64,000 nucleotides of DNA, taken from contig CAMWXE010000011.1 in assembly GCA_947178145.1 (NCBI GenBank), positions 18,557-82,556 of the forward strand. Reading direction: 5' to 3'. The stretch comes from an uncultured Lachnospiraceae bacterium (GTDB lineage: Bacteria; Bacillota; Clostridia; Lachnospirales; Lachnospiraceae). A program made the position numbers and the translations under genes. Below the pieces are notes generated by a model. That model had not been told where the DNA came from. It did no database searches and worked only from the letters and a program-made list of their open reading frames with translations. Shown here piece after piece: positions 38,636 to 47,038 of this stretch; the first letter of the stretch is position 1, and each line of letters begins with the position of its first letter.

Positions 38636-38682
38636 TAAAAGGACTCCCTGGCAATATCAATGATTGTCAGAGAGCCCTTTTT
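38636..38682 (-). terminator. Terminator of kduI
   Basis: Imperfect long stem: AAAGGACTCCCTGGCAAT pairs with ATTGTCAGAGAGCCCTTT with G-U pairs, around a short loop, followed on the minus strand by TTTT. Lies just after the kduI stop. The remaining 38400-38635 gap is AT-rich without a gene apart from the glgX promoter region. Confidence 0.7.
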
Positions 38683-38690
38683 CCAGATCG

Positions 38691-39551
38691 TTACATTAAA
38701 TCCTGCATGCGCACTCCGTCCATATCGTCAAAGTCCTGATTTTCTCCCACCATACCCCAAATAAAGGTGTATGCGCGGCTGCCGCTTCCTGAGTGGATTG
38801 ACCAGCTCGGCGAGATCACAGCCTGCTCATTTCTCATCACGATATGTCTTGTCTCCTGCGGTTCCCCCATATAATGCATCACAAATGCGTCCTCGGGCAT
38901 GTCAAAATACAGATAAACCTCCATGCGCCTGTCATGTGTGTGGCATGGCATCGTATTCCATACGCTTCCGGGTTTCAACGCCGTCATGCCCATAACGAGC
39001 TGGCAGCTCTCAACCTGTCCCGGAAGAATGTACTTGTTGATCACCCTGTGGTTTGCGTCCTCGAGACAGCCGAGCTCTACCTTGTTCTCGTCCCTGATAA
39101 TCACCACATCCTCCGACGCCTCGCCCTGCGGCCTGATCAGCTTAGTCGGATAGGTCTTGTGTGCCGGCGCACTGTTCAAATAAAATTTTGCCGGATTCTT
39201 CGCGTCAACGGACTCAAATGTGATATCCTTAGATCCCATACCAATATACATGCCTTCCTTATGGCCCACCTCGTACTTTTTGCCATCGACCGTGATGACT
39301 CCTGCCGGTCCGATATTGATGACGCCGAGCTCACGTCTCTGACAGAAATACTCTGCGCGAAGCTCGTCCCCGGCGGTCAGTGCGATTGGCTCTACCGGCA
39401 CTGCCGAACCTGTGATAATGCGGTCGATGTGGCTGTACACGAGCTTGATCTCTCCCGTCCGGAACAGGTCATCGATCAGAAACTCCTCCCTGAGTCTCTC
39501 GGTCGTGTAGTACTTTACGTCCTTTGGCGAAGCAGCTGTTCTCAATTCCAT
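38691..39551 (-). CDS. kduI: 5-dehydro-4-deoxy-D-glucuronate isomerase
   Basis: 286 residues; cupin fold. Begins MELRTAASPKDVKYY and keeps the zinc-binding pattern CHTHDRRMEVYLYF (two His and Glu) plus a later His in SWSIHSGSG. Converts 5-keto-4-deoxyuronate, the product of unsaturated uronides, to the 3-deoxy-hexulosonate form in the pathway to KDG. Divergent from a LacI regulator with its own promoter and a palindromic site. No lyase or GH88 gene is in the window, so the source of the substrate is not shown here. Confidence 0.95.
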   Translation of the reverse strand: MELRTAASPKDVKYYTTERLREEFLIDDLFRTGEIKLVYSHIDRIITGSAVPVEPIALTAGDELRAEYFCQRRELGVINIGPAGVITVDGKKYEVGHKEGMYIGMGSKDITFESVDAKNPAKFYLNSAPAHKTYPTKLIRPQGEASEDVVIIRDENKVELGCLEDANHRVINKYILPGQVESCQLVMGMTALKPGSVWNTMPCHTHDRRMEVYLYFDMPEDAFVMHYMGEPQETRHIVMRNEQAVISPSWSIHSGSGSRAYTFIWGMVGENQDFDDMDGVRMQDLM

Positions 39552-39617
39552 GATTCATTTTCCTTCCTTTTCAAAGATTGTTTTATAGAGTGTTTTAAAA
39601 ATATCTCACCAGTATGC

Positions 39618-39631
39618 TGTAAGTACTTACA
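39618..39631. promoter_or_regulatory. Perfect 14-bp palindrome at the kduI promoter
   Basis: TGTAAGTACTTACA directly downstream of, and touching, the kduI -10 box. Likely operator for the adjacent LacI-type regulator or another uronate regulator. Confidence 0.55.
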
Positions 39632-39659
39632 TTTTATCGCACCCACGACAAATAGTCAA
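39631..39659 (-). promoter_or_regulatory. Promoter of kduI
   Basis: Minus strand TTGACT (39654-39659), 17-bp spacer, TAAAAT (39631-39636). Confidence 0.7.
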
Positions 39660-39679
39660 TAAAATATTAGCATTATCAC

Positions 39680-39708
39680 TTGATTTTCAGTCATTTTCAT
39701 ACTATAAT
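39680..39708 (+). promoter_or_regulatory. Promoter of the lacI-type gene and uxaC
   Basis: TTGATT (39680-39685), 17-bp spacer, TATAAT (39703-39708). About 80 bp before the regulator start. Confidence 0.7.
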
Positions 39709-39787
39709 TTATTTAAATTATGGTAGTGCTTTCATAACTTGTTACATTTGAATTTATCACTCCATCCGGGGAAAGGTGGATACTCTC

Positions 39788-40792
39788 ATGACAATATACG
39801 ATGTTTCTGAGAAAGCCGGTGTATCCATAGCAACTGTATCGCGCGTGTTGAACGGTTCCAACAACGTCAGTGCCCAGACGCGCCAAAAGGTTCTGGCCGT
39901 GATCGAGGCATGCGACTACACGCCGAACGCTTTTGCAAGAGGACTTGGCTTAAACTCGATGAATACGATCGGCATTCTGTGTGCCGACTCTTCCGACTTA
40001 TATCTTGCCAATGCCGTATACCATATCGAGCAGGAATTGAGGGAGAACAACTACAACTGTATCCTCTGCTGTACGGGTTACAAGCTTGAGGACAAACAGA
40101 AATACCTGAATCTTCTCGTCAACAAAAAGGTTGACAGTGTGATTCTTGTGGGCTCTAATTTCGTGGCGGACAACAACGCCGAGAACGATTATATCCGCGA
40201 GGCCGCCGGGGAAGTCCCAATCCTTTTGCTCAATGCGGACTTTGACTGTGAGAATGTATACTGCAGCCTCTGCGACGACTTCAAGTCGACCATGCAGGCC
40301 ACTTCCTATATTATAGAGACAGGCATCGAGGATATCCTTTACCTGTACAACTCAAAATCTTTCTCTGCCCTGCGAAAGCTGTCCGGCTACCAGAGCGCAC
40401 TCACGCAGAAGGGACTCCCGCTGCGCATGGAGTACATGCAGTATTTCCCGGGAAATCACGCAAACCTTCCGGCGATCGCAGACTTCCTGGCAGACCTTGA
40501 CAGCTCCCTCAGATACAGGGCTGTCGTCGCCGCGGACGACAATCTCGCCATCGGTGCCGTCAAGTTTGCGCACAAAAAAGGACTGTCCGTACCGGACGAG
40601 CTGTCCATTGTCGGCTACAACAACTCAATTCTCAGCACCTGCTGCGAACCGGAGCTGACCAGCGTCGACAACCGTCTCGAAACCCTGTGCCATCATATCG
40701 TAAAGACGCTGATCGGCATACTCAGCAACAAGGAAATGCCCCAGAAGGTCATCTTCTCCGGCGAACTGATTAAAAGAGGTACAACTCTTTAA
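39788..40792 (+). CDS. LacI-family regulator of hexuronate genes
   Basis: 334 residues from ATG 39788, 8 bp after AAAGGTGG; the GTG four codons upstream overlaps that site. HTH TIYDVSEKAGVSIATVSRVLN, hinge PNAFARGLGL, effector domain to the end. Lies between divergent kduI and the following uxaC (29-bp gap), so it probably controls both in response to a uronate or KDG-like ligand (inferred). Confidence 0.92.
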   Translation: MTIYDVSEKAGVSIATVSRVLNGSNNVSAQTRQKVLAVIEACDYTPNAFARGLGLNSMNTIGILCADSSDLYLANAVYHIEQELRENNYNCILCCTGYKLEDKQKYLNLLVNKKVDSVILVGSNFVADNNAENDYIREAAGEVPILLLNADFDCENVYCSLCDDFKSTMQATSYIIETGIEDILYLYNSKSFSALRKLSGYQSALTQKGLPLRMEYMQYFPGNHANLPAIADFLADLDSSLRYRAVVAADDNLAIGAVKFAHKKGLSVPDELSIVGYNNSILSTCCEPELTSVDNRLETLCHHIVKTLIGILSNKEMPQKVIFSGELIKRGTTL

Positions 40793-40821
40793 AATATATA
40801 TAATAAAACGGAGGAATCATC

Positions 40822-42237
40822 ATGAAATCTTTTATGGATAAGGACTTTTTGCTCCAGACCAGGACGGCGAGCGACCTTTTTCACAACTACGCAGAAAAGA
40901 CACCCGTGCTCGACTACCACTGCCACATCAATCCTGCAGAGATTGCAAACAACCGCAAGTTTGACAACATAACGCAGGTGTGGCTTGGCGGCGACCACTA
41001 CAAATGGCGCTTTATGCGCTCCTGCGGCGTAGACGAGAAATTCATCACGGGCGACGCGTCGGACAAGGAGAAGTTCTTCAAGTGGGCCGAGTGTGTCGGC
41101 AAGGCGATCGGCAACCCGCTCTTCCACTGGACACACCTCGAACTGCAGCGCTACTTCGGCTACACAGGCGTGCTCAACAGAAAAACTGCGGAGGAAGTAT
41201 GGAATCTCTGCAATGAAAAACTCAAGGATGACAGCATGAGCGTGCGCGGTCTGATCAAGAGCTCAAACGTCACGCTGATCTGCACGACCGATGACCCGGT
41301 TGATTCGCTTGAATACCACAGGCAGATTGCGGCTGACGATACCTTCGATGTGCAGGTGCTTCCCGCATGGAGACCAGACAAGGCGATGAATATCGAGAAG
41401 CCGGACTATTTTGACTATCTCGCAAAGCTTGCCGATGTGAGCGGCGTTTCCATCAACACATTTGCCGATTTGAAAAACGCACTGCTCGACAGGCTTGACT
41501 TCTTTGCTTCCATGGGCTGCTCTGTATCTGACCACGCGCTCGAGTATGTGATGTACCAGCCTGCTTCCGATGACGAAATCGAGGCGATTTTTGCCAAGAG
41601 AAAGAGCGGCGCGGCTGTCACAAGACAGGAAGAACTCCAGTACAAGACTGCGTTTATGCTGTTCGTCGGAAAACAGTACCACAGATTAAACTGGGTTATG
41701 CAGCTCCACTATGGCTGTAAGAGAGACAATAATACACTGCGCTATGACCAGTTAGGCCCCGACACCGGATATGACTGCATCAACAACTACGCGCCTTCTG
41801 CAGAGCTTGCAGACTTCCTGAACGCACTCATCCGGACAGACGAGCTTCCAAAGACCATTATTTACAGCTTAAACCCGAACGATAACCAGGCGATCGGCAC
41901 AATCCTCGGCTGCTTCCAGGATTCCACTGCCTGCGCAAAGATTCAGCAGGGCAGCGCATGGTGGTTCAACGATCACAAGACCGGTATGCAGGATCAGATG
42001 ATCTCCCTGGCCAACCTTGGTAACCTCTCAGGCTTTGTCGGCATGCTAACAGACTCCAGAAGCTTCCTCTCCTACACCAGACATGAGTATTTCAGAAGAA
42101 TTATGTGCAATTTAGTCGGAAACTGGGTGGAGGACGGCGAATTCCCTGACGACGCTGAGATTCTTGAGGAAATTGTAAAAGGTATTTCTTATAATAATGC
42201 GGTGAATTATTTTGGATTTGATTTAAAGACGGTATAA
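40822..42237 (+). CDS. uxaC: Glucuronate/galacturonate isomerase
   Basis: 471 residues, full family length. Starts MKSFMDKDFLLQT and contains the metal-site segment VLDYHCHINPAEI near residue 32, the VTLICTTDDPVDSLEYH segment near 150, and WVMQLHYGCKRDNN plus FVGMLTDSRSFLSYTRHEYFRR near the end. Isomerises D-glucuronate to fructuronate or D-galacturonate to tagaturonate. CGGAGG lies about 8 bp before ATG. Later steps (uxaB/uxuB, kdgK) are not in the window. Confidence 0.96.
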   Translation: MKSFMDKDFLLQTRTASDLFHNYAEKTPVLDYHCHINPAEIANNRKFDNITQVWLGGDHYKWRFMRSCGVDEKFITGDASDKEKFFKWAECVGKAIGNPLFHWTHLELQRYFGYTGVLNRKTAEEVWNLCNEKLKDDSMSVRGLIKSSNVTLICTTDDPVDSLEYHRQIAADDTFDVQVLPAWRPDKAMNIEKPDYFDYLAKLADVSGVSINTFADLKNALLDRLDFFASMGCSVSDHALEYVMYQPASDDEIEAIFAKRKSGAAVTRQEELQYKTAFMLFVGKQYHRLNWVMQLHYGCKRDNNTLRYDQLGPDTGYDCINNYAPSAELADFLNALIRTDELPKTIIYSLNPNDNQAIGTILGCFQDSTACAKIQQGSAWWFNDHKTGMQDQMISLANLGNLSGFVGMLTDSRSFLSYTRHEYFRRIMCNLVGNWVEDGEFPDDAEILEEIVKGISYNNAVNYFGFDLKTV

Positions 42238-42251
42238 TAATATATACAAGC

Positions 42252-42296
42252 ACGGCAGCGCCAGTGATTACATAGTCAACGGTGCTGCCGTTTTTA
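42252..42296 (+). terminator. Terminator of uxaC
   Basis: ACGGCAGCGCC (42252-42262) pairs with GGTGCTGCCGT (42281-42291) with one G-U pair, followed by a T-run. Confidence 0.85.
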
Positions 42297-42390
42297 TTGC
42301 TGTTATTAAAATTTTTATATTCAACTGAGAAAATTTACGTTATAATATTGACATAGAACAATACAAAAAGTATCGAAGGCAAGAACACAT

Positions 42391-42669
42391 ATGAATTTGA
42401 ATTTTGAATGGGATGAAGAAAAAGCAGAAGCAAATATAAGAAAACATGGCATTTCTTTCGAGACAGCTGCAAAAGTATTCTTAGACGAAAACCGTGTTGA
42501 AATTTATGATACAGCACATAGTGAGATTGAAGAGAACCGTTTCATAACAATCGGTATGGCCGATGAAGTTTTATTTGTTGTATATACGGAACGCCAGCCA
42601 AATATTCGACTGATTTCGGCAAGATTAGCCAATACAAGAGAAAGGAGATTATATTATGGTATCGTTTAA
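42391..42669 (+). CDS. brnT: BrnT-family toxin
   Basis: 92 residues. Matches BrnT along its length: FEWDEEKAEANIRKHGISFETAAKVF, then IGMADEVLFVVYTER and ISARLANTRERRLY at the end. BrnT toxins are RelE/barnase-fold RNases that stop translation. Overlaps the next gene by 14 bp, the normal toxin-first order for BrnT-BrnA. Lower GC than the carbohydrate genes around it, consistent with transfer. Confidence 0.9.
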   Translation: MNLNFEWDEEKAEANIRKHGISFETAAKVFLDENRVEIYDTAHSEIEENRFITIGMADEVLFVVYTERQPNIRLISARLANTRERRLYYGIV

Positions 42670-42949
42670 ATTGGAGCCGGGAGCCCAACTATCAAATGAG
42701 GAAAAGCAAATGCTAAGAGAAGCCAAAAAACGTCCTATCGTTTACGATGCTGACTCTCCTGAGTTAACTGGCGATATGGAAAAAGCATTTATCGCTGCGA
42801 GAAAAGAAAAACCCTATAAAGTTGAACCGCTTACTGTCTATGTTTCTCCTGCAACAATAGAGAAAGCTAAATCCATTGATGGAAATTATATCGAATTATT
42901 AGGGCGTTTATTAGATAAGGCTGTCAACGAGTATACAACGATGTACTAA
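42656..42949 (+). CDS. BrnA-like antitoxin
   Basis: 97 residues. Linked and overlapping with brnT. The C-terminal half (YVSPATIEKAKSIDGNYIELLGRLLDKAVNEY) resembles the DNA-binding ribbon-helix-helix-like end of BrnA proteins; the N-terminal half (SFKLEPGAQLSNEEKQML) would hold the toxin-binding part. Assignment rests on context plus a weak pattern. Confidence 0.75.
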   Translation: MVSFKLEPGAQLSNEEKQMLREAKKRPIVYDADSPELTGDMEKAFIAARKEKPYKVEPLTVYVSPATIEKAKSIDGNYIELLGRLLDKAVNEYTTMY

Positions 42950-42957
42950 AATGATAA

Positions 42958-43612
42958 CTAGCTGCCGCATATACGTGGCAGCTGCTTCACATCATCTACT
43001 GACAATCCATCCTCTTCCATACAGTCTGCTACAGCATGAAGCCCCTCCATGGCCCTACGCAATACTCTCAGTGGGTCTTCCTGCGGCATCGGAAACATAT
43101 CACACTCAACCAGATCCACATATGGCAGCTCGTCCTCACTCAGTTCATTGATCTCATCAATACTCATAAATCTGATCTGCCTCATTACATCTTCATCCTG
43201 ATCTATGAGATAGTCATCTGGAACTGGCGCAACCAGTCTATCAATGTTATGACAATACGTCTGTAAGGAACTGTTAAGAATTAACTTTGCAGATGACGCA
43301 GTATAAATCTTTTTATGCAAGGCGGAGGAATGAGGCGTACTGGGGTACGCCGATTGACGACAACGCGGCATAAGAAGATTTAGACAAGTCAGATGTAAAG
43401 ATTAATTCTTTAACAGTTCCTAAATATACACGCAGCAGTGATGGCATCTTCACATCGTATTCCTGCTCAAACGCATCTAACATCTCATCTGTTACCGTAG
43501 AAGGAGTCAGCAGATCTTCCGTAATCACTCCCCTGTCGATCAACGCCTGATATGCACCTTTCACAAAAGCCTTTTCGTCAAAAGCCTTTTCCGGATCTGA
43601 TCCCATATCCAT
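42958..43612 (-). pseudogene. SUKH (SMI1/KNR4)-like gene interrupted by a MITE
   Basis: Two frames on the minus strand belong to one gene. The 5' part (from ATG 43612) reads up to MPSLLRVYL; the 3' part resumes at QTYCHNIDRLVAPVP and ends at 42958. Between them lies a 154-bp element. Removing it with one copy of the TAA target duplication restores a continuous frame of about 150 codons. The segment DEMLDAFEQEYDVKMPSLL is the typical start of SUKH domains, which often act as immunity proteins of contact-dependent toxins. The restored protein still looks short at the C-terminus, so it may also be truncated. Ends 8 bp from the convergent brnA gene. Confidence 0.75.
43267..43420. mobile_element. 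154-bp MITE with TAA target duplication
   Basis: Ends are GGAACTGTTAA-GAATTAA at the left and the inverted complement at the right; the inverted similarity continues imperfectly through most of the element (CTTTGCA, AAATCTT, TTATGC blocks). A perfect central hairpin GGCGTAC-TGGG-GTACGCC lies at 43334-43351. Flanked by TAA on both sides. No room for a transposase, so it must be mobilised in trans. Confidence 0.85.
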
Positions 43613-43718
43613 CTCTCCTCACATTGTAATTTGTATTATCATAACATAATCAATACCATTTATCAATATACAACCCTATTCCAAACGAAAGTATTCGCAA
43701 ACAAATGTTGAGATATTA

Positions 43719-45011
43719 TTAAAATTTCACTGTAATCTCCAACATTCCTTCTGTGTATGCTGCCGAGATGCTCCCTCCCATACGCTCTGTCAGAAGTTTG
43801 GCGATCGAGAGTCCGAGCCCGGTACAATTTCTTCCGGTCTCCACTGTATAGAAACGGTCAAAAAGACGCTCGACAGACACCCAGTCCAGATTTTGCGCAC
43901 TGTTGCCAAACATAATCGTACCATCCGGAAACAATTCAACGGTCAGGACAGCACGCTCTGAGCGGATACAGTCCCTCTGTGAAATGCCATCTGACAATAT
44001 TATACTGTCTGATGATATCGCACCATCTGATGACACTGTACCGTCCAATGGTATTGTATTATCTGACGATGTTGTACTGTCCGAAGGTATTATACCATCT
44101 GACGGTATTGCAGGTTTACTGTATTTGACAGCATTGTCCAGTATATTGCAAAAGATCCGTCTCAGCGCTCCTGCGTCCAGAAACCGCACTACTTCCTCGT
44201 CCGCGATCGCAATCCGCGGCTCAATCCTGTTCTGTGTGAAGATATCATAGTAGGACAGCAGACAGTCTGCAAGAAAACGATTTAGCACCACCCTTTCCCT
44301 GCCTGAATCCTCTCCGGTATCAACTGCCGCCTGCTGATATCCTGTATGTTTCCCAGACACGGATAAAATGATAGAATAGCGAAAGAGTTCTTCTGTCAGC
44401 GCACACATTGCATCCGCCCTGTTTCGTATCTGCGCAAGATAATGTGTCATTTGCTCTGTAGACTGCAGACGCTGCGATGCACGTTCCCGCTCCGGCACCG
44501 ATATAGCACTCTCAGGCGATTCCTTCCGGCTCCTTTCCCCAAGTACATTGCGTCCCGACTCCTGTGCAGATGCAACTGGTGCAGCACCCCCGGGCGATTC
44601 CTTCCGGCTCCTTTCCCCGGGTGCACTGTCCCCCAGCTCCTGTACCGGGGCAGCAGCCTCTGCCGCCTCCATCTCCGCTTCCGCAAGTTCCAGATAACCA
44701 TAAATCGCAGTGAGCGGCGTGCGCAGGTCATGGGAAATATTTGTGACCGCTTCTTTGAGCTCCTTGTCGCCATTCTGGTATCTGCGCCGCTGGTCATACA
44801 GGATCTTCAATTCCTGATTCAGCTGTCTGGCAAAAGCCTTAAGATGCCTGTCATTTCCCGACACATAGATGCCATTGTTGGTGTCCTCACTCAGACGGTC
44901 ATGGAACTGCCCGCCAATCTCTTTCACCCCCTGATACAGCAACGCTATTTTGACTGCCAGCACAATGACAAGCGCGACCGCTGCAATGCAGACAAACTTC
45001 CATGGAAACAT
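43719..45011 (-). CDS. Sensor histidine kinase with tandem-repeat insertions
   Basis: 430 residues from ATG 45011 (GAGGGG upstream). One N-terminal membrane helix (residues about 4-25), short extracytoplasmic or juxtamembrane part, HisKA with phosphoacceptor H94 in NISHDLRTPL, HATPase with NILDNAVKYS and GLGLSIAKLL. Two insertions are unusual: residues about 125-175 between the two dimerisation helices contain a 26-residue duplicated unit with GERSRKESP twice, and residues about 300-342 in the ATP domain hold seven six-residue repeats rich in Ser-Asp. It follows an ABC exporter and matches the response regulator at 47039-47884. Signal unknown; possibly cell-envelope stress or antimicrobial peptides given the ABC-2 exporter. 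Confidence 0.9.
   Translation of the reverse strand: MFPWKFVCIAAVALVIVLAVKIALLYQGVKEIGGQFHDRLSEDTNNGIYVSGNDRHLKAFARQLNQELKILYDQRRRYQNGDKELKEAVTNISHDLRTPLTAIYGYLELAEAEMEAAEAAAPVQELGDSAPGERSRKESPGGAAPVASAQESGRNVLGERSRKESPESAISVPERERASQRLQSTEQMTHYLAQIRNRADAMCALTEELFRYSIILSVSGKHTGYQQAAVDTGEDSGRERVVLNRFLADCLLSYYDIFTQNRIEPRIAIADEEVVRFLDAGALRRIFCNILDNAVKYSKPAIPSDGIIPSDSTTSSDNTIPLDGTVSSDGAISSDSIILSDGISQRDCIRSERAVLTVELFPDGTIMFGNSAQNLDWVSVERLFDRFYTVETGRNCTGLGLSIAKLLTERMGGSISAAYTEGMLEITVKF
43987..44112. repeat. Seven 18-bp tandem repeats inside the kinase gene
   Basis: Units begin with CCATCTGA or close variants, about 60-80 percent alike, and keep frame; each encodes six residues with a Ser-Asp pair. 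They interrupt the ATP-binding domain right after NAVKYSKPAI. Confidence 0.9.
44515..44618. repeat. 78-bp period repeat inside the kinase gene
   Basis: An identical 26-bp block occurs at 44515-44540 and 44593-44618 (78 bp apart), encoding GERSRKESP twice in the loop between the HisKA helices. Confidence 0.85.
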
Positions 45012-45035
45012 CGCTCTCTTCCCCTCTGTCAAATC

Positions 45036-45085
45036 CAAATCTCTATTTCAAATCCCTTTTTCAAATCTCTATTTCAAATCCTTTT
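45036..45085. repeat. Tandem duplication across the permease stop codon
   Basis: Two adjacent copies (26 and 24 bp, one base different) of a block containing CAAATCTCTATTT. It spans the end of the permease gene and the space before the kinase start, and lengthens that space. Confidence 0.85.
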
Positions 45086-45950
45086 TCCGAAATATCAGTA
45101 TTCCGCTGCCGGAGAGCACTGCAACTGCCGCCAGCGTGCCACACACCTGCAGTCCCGAAAACCTGTCATAACCGCTTTCCTCCTCGTCCAACGCGCAGGA
45201 GAGCGCCAGCGAAGTGGGCAGTACCGCCGAAATACATTCGTATACCTTCCGCTCTGTCCCGCTCAGATACTTTGGATTGGGGACTGTCTCAATCACCGCG
45301 TCATCCTGAAAATTATCCTCATAGGCATACTTATATTCACCTGTGCCGGGAATGGATATCCGCTGTGTCATTTCCGGCTGCATCAGACCTTTGAGCGCCG
45401 ACGCGCCTGCTGCCAGAAGCAATATCGAAAGCATCGCATTGGCTAAAACCGCCTTCGACTTATCAATTACCACCATCGAAATCAACACGGCAACTGCTGC
45501 GCTCGTGCAGATTGATAAAAGTGAAATTGCAATGGTTTCCGCCGGTCTGTACAGTCTGCTCCACACCATGTCTCCCACCAGCATTGTCCCCGCTGTCAGC
45601 GCTGCCAGCGTGTAGGCTGCAAACTGCGCAATCCCCGCACACAATATGGTAATCAGGTTTGCCAGATACACCTTCACTCTGCTGTGCCCTACGCTGAGCT
45701 TATTGCGTATCGCCCCGTCGCTGTACTCTGTCCCTATGAAAAATCCGCTAAAGCACGCTATCGTGATCCCGATAAAAGTCATTTCGTTAAAAAAATAACT
45801 ATTTCCATTCTCAAATGGATATCCGTTCCGGGTGTTCACTTTCAACAGATAGTACGCCAGAACGCCCCACGCAAACACCCCCGCTTCCATAATCCAGAAA
45901 AGCCTGCTGCGCCGGAGCCTTGCAAAGTTTGCCGACAATAGATTACGCAT
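45069..45950 (-). CDS. ABC-2 type permease
   Basis: 293 residues from ATG 45950 (GGGAGG 8 bp upstream; GTG at 45959 is less likely). About six membrane segments with a large extracytoplasmic loop (residues about 195-260, containing YEDNFQDDAVIETVPNP). Start NLLSANFARLRRSRLFW and end LIFRKKDLK are typical of ABC-2 permeases linked to two-component systems. Its start overlaps the ATPase gene by 8 bp. Substrate unknown; the class includes lantibiotic or peptide exporters. Confidence 0.88.
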   Translation of the reverse strand: MRNLLSANFARLRRSRLFWIMEAGVFAWGVLAYYLLKVNTRNGYPFENGNSYFFNEMTFIGITIACFSGFFIGTEYSDGAIRNKLSVGHSRVKVYLANLITILCAGIAQFAAYTLAALTAGTMLVGDMVWSRLYRPAETIAISLLSICTSAAVAVLISMVVIDKSKAVLANAMLSILLLAAGASALKGLMQPEMTQRISIPGTGEYKYAYEDNFQDDAVIETVPNPKYLSGTERKVYECISAVLPTSLALSCALDEEESGYDRFSGLQVCGTLAAVAVLSGSGILIFRKKDLK

Positions 45951-46857
45951 CTGCCTCACCTCCCACCAGATTCATATAGTAGGTCTCGAGGCTCTCGTTC
46001 TTCTCGTGCATCGATATCGTCTCGCATCCCGCCGCGTCAAGCGCATGGACCAGATCCGCCGCCTTGACTGTTCCATAGATGTCCGCCTCTGTCGCCGACG
46101 CCACTTTATATTCCAATCCAATTTTGTCAAGCACCATGCACAAGAGCTTCGTGTCGCTCACTGTCAGCCGCGTACACTTTCTGCATTCCGCCTCCAGCTC
46201 AGCAGCACTGATCTCCTTCACCATGCTGCCCTTGTCGATAAACCCATAATGTGTGGCAAGCCGCGACAGCTCATCGAGGATATGGCTCGATATGAGTACT
46301 GTGATCTGCCTTTCGCGGTTTAATCTGAGAATCAGCTCCCGCATCTCTATGATTCCCTGCGGGTCCAGACCATTAATCGGCTCATCGAGCATCAGAAAAT
46401 CAGGCTCCCCGCACAGCGCAACCGCAATGCCAAGCCGCTGGCGCATTCCGAGCGAAAAATTCCGCACCCTCTTTTTCCCGGTATGTTCCAGTCCCACAAA
46501 CGCGAGCAGCTCATCAATCCCGTCAAAGGAAGGCATTCCGAGCACGCGGTACTGCTCCCTGATATTTTCCCTTGCCGTCGCATCCAGATACACCGACGGC
46601 GTCTCCACCACCGCGCCCATTCTGCGGCGGCAGCTGTCAATCCTCTTGTCTGTATTGCCCACACCGTACAGGGTGAACGCTCCCGCTGTCGGCAGCTGCA
46701 GACCACAGATCAGGCGTATCAGCGTCGTCTTGCCTGCTCCGTTTTTCCCCACAAAACCATAGATTGCGCCCTTGGGCACATGCATGGACAGGCCATTGAG
46801 CGCCTTAAAGTCCTTGTAGCGCTTGCTGAGCGCGTTTGTTGTCAGACAGTAATCCAT
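45943..46857 (-). CDS. ABC transporter ATPase
   Basis: 304 residues. Walker A GKNGAGKTTLIRL near residue 38, signature SLGMRQRLGIAVALCG, Walker B FLMLDEPINGLDP, followed by the H-loop SSHILDEL. C-terminal 80 residues are an accessory domain common in exporter ATPases. Partner of the ABC-2 permease. Preceded by AAGGAGG and a 180-bp leader with regulator sites. Confidence 0.94.
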   Translation of the reverse strand: MDYCLTTNALSKRYKDFKALNGLSMHVPKGAIYGFVGKNGAGKTTLIRLICGLQLPTAGAFTLYGVGNTDKRIDSCRRRMGAVVETPSVYLDATARENIREQYRVLGMPSFDGIDELLAFVGLEHTGKKRVRNFSLGMRQRLGIAVALCGEPDFLMLDEPINGLDPQGIIEMRELILRLNRERQITVLISSHILDELSRLATHYGFIDKGSMVKEISAAELEAECRKCTRLTVSDTKLLCMVLDKIGLEYKVASATEADIYGTVKAADLVHALDAAGCETISMHEKNESLETYYMNLVGGEADA

Positions 46858-46912
46858 CTTTCTTTACCTCCTTGTAACCATCCAGTGTCTTATCCTGCAC
46901 CGGACAGTTCCC

Positions 46913-46945
46913 GCGTTACAGTTTTGTGTTGCAGAGCTGTAACGC
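46913..46945. promoter_or_regulatory. 9-bp dyad in the ABC leader
   Basis: GCGTTACAG (46913-46921) and CTGTAACGC (46937-46945) form a perfect stem with a 15-base loop in the untranslated leader. No T-run, so not a terminator; a regulator site or RNA hairpin. Confidence 0.5.
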
Positions 46946-46999
46946 ACCTTTATTATTTTCTTTACACGAACAGATTAACTTAAAATTTTCAAGAAACCA

Positions 47000-47028
47000 G
47001 TAAAGAAAACAGTAAAGATTTCGTAAAG
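47000..47028. promoter_or_regulatory. Three GTAAAG direct repeats, probable response-regulator sites
   Basis: GTAAAG at 47000, 47012 and 47023 (plus strand), spacing 12 and 11 bp. One-turn direct repeats are the standard pattern for OmpR-type regulators. They lie between the regulator stop and the ABC genes. Confidence 0.6.
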
Positions 47029-47038
47029 ATTTTAGAAT

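Noticed and set aside
43987-44112. 18-bp repeats considered as a regulatory iteron array
   Set aside because: They lie inside the kinase coding frame and encode a regular six-residue repeat; no replication gene is near.
44442-45446. Plus-strand frame of 334 codons opposite kinase and permease
   Set aside because: Crosses two real genes on the other strand and includes the tandem repeats; low-complexity translation.
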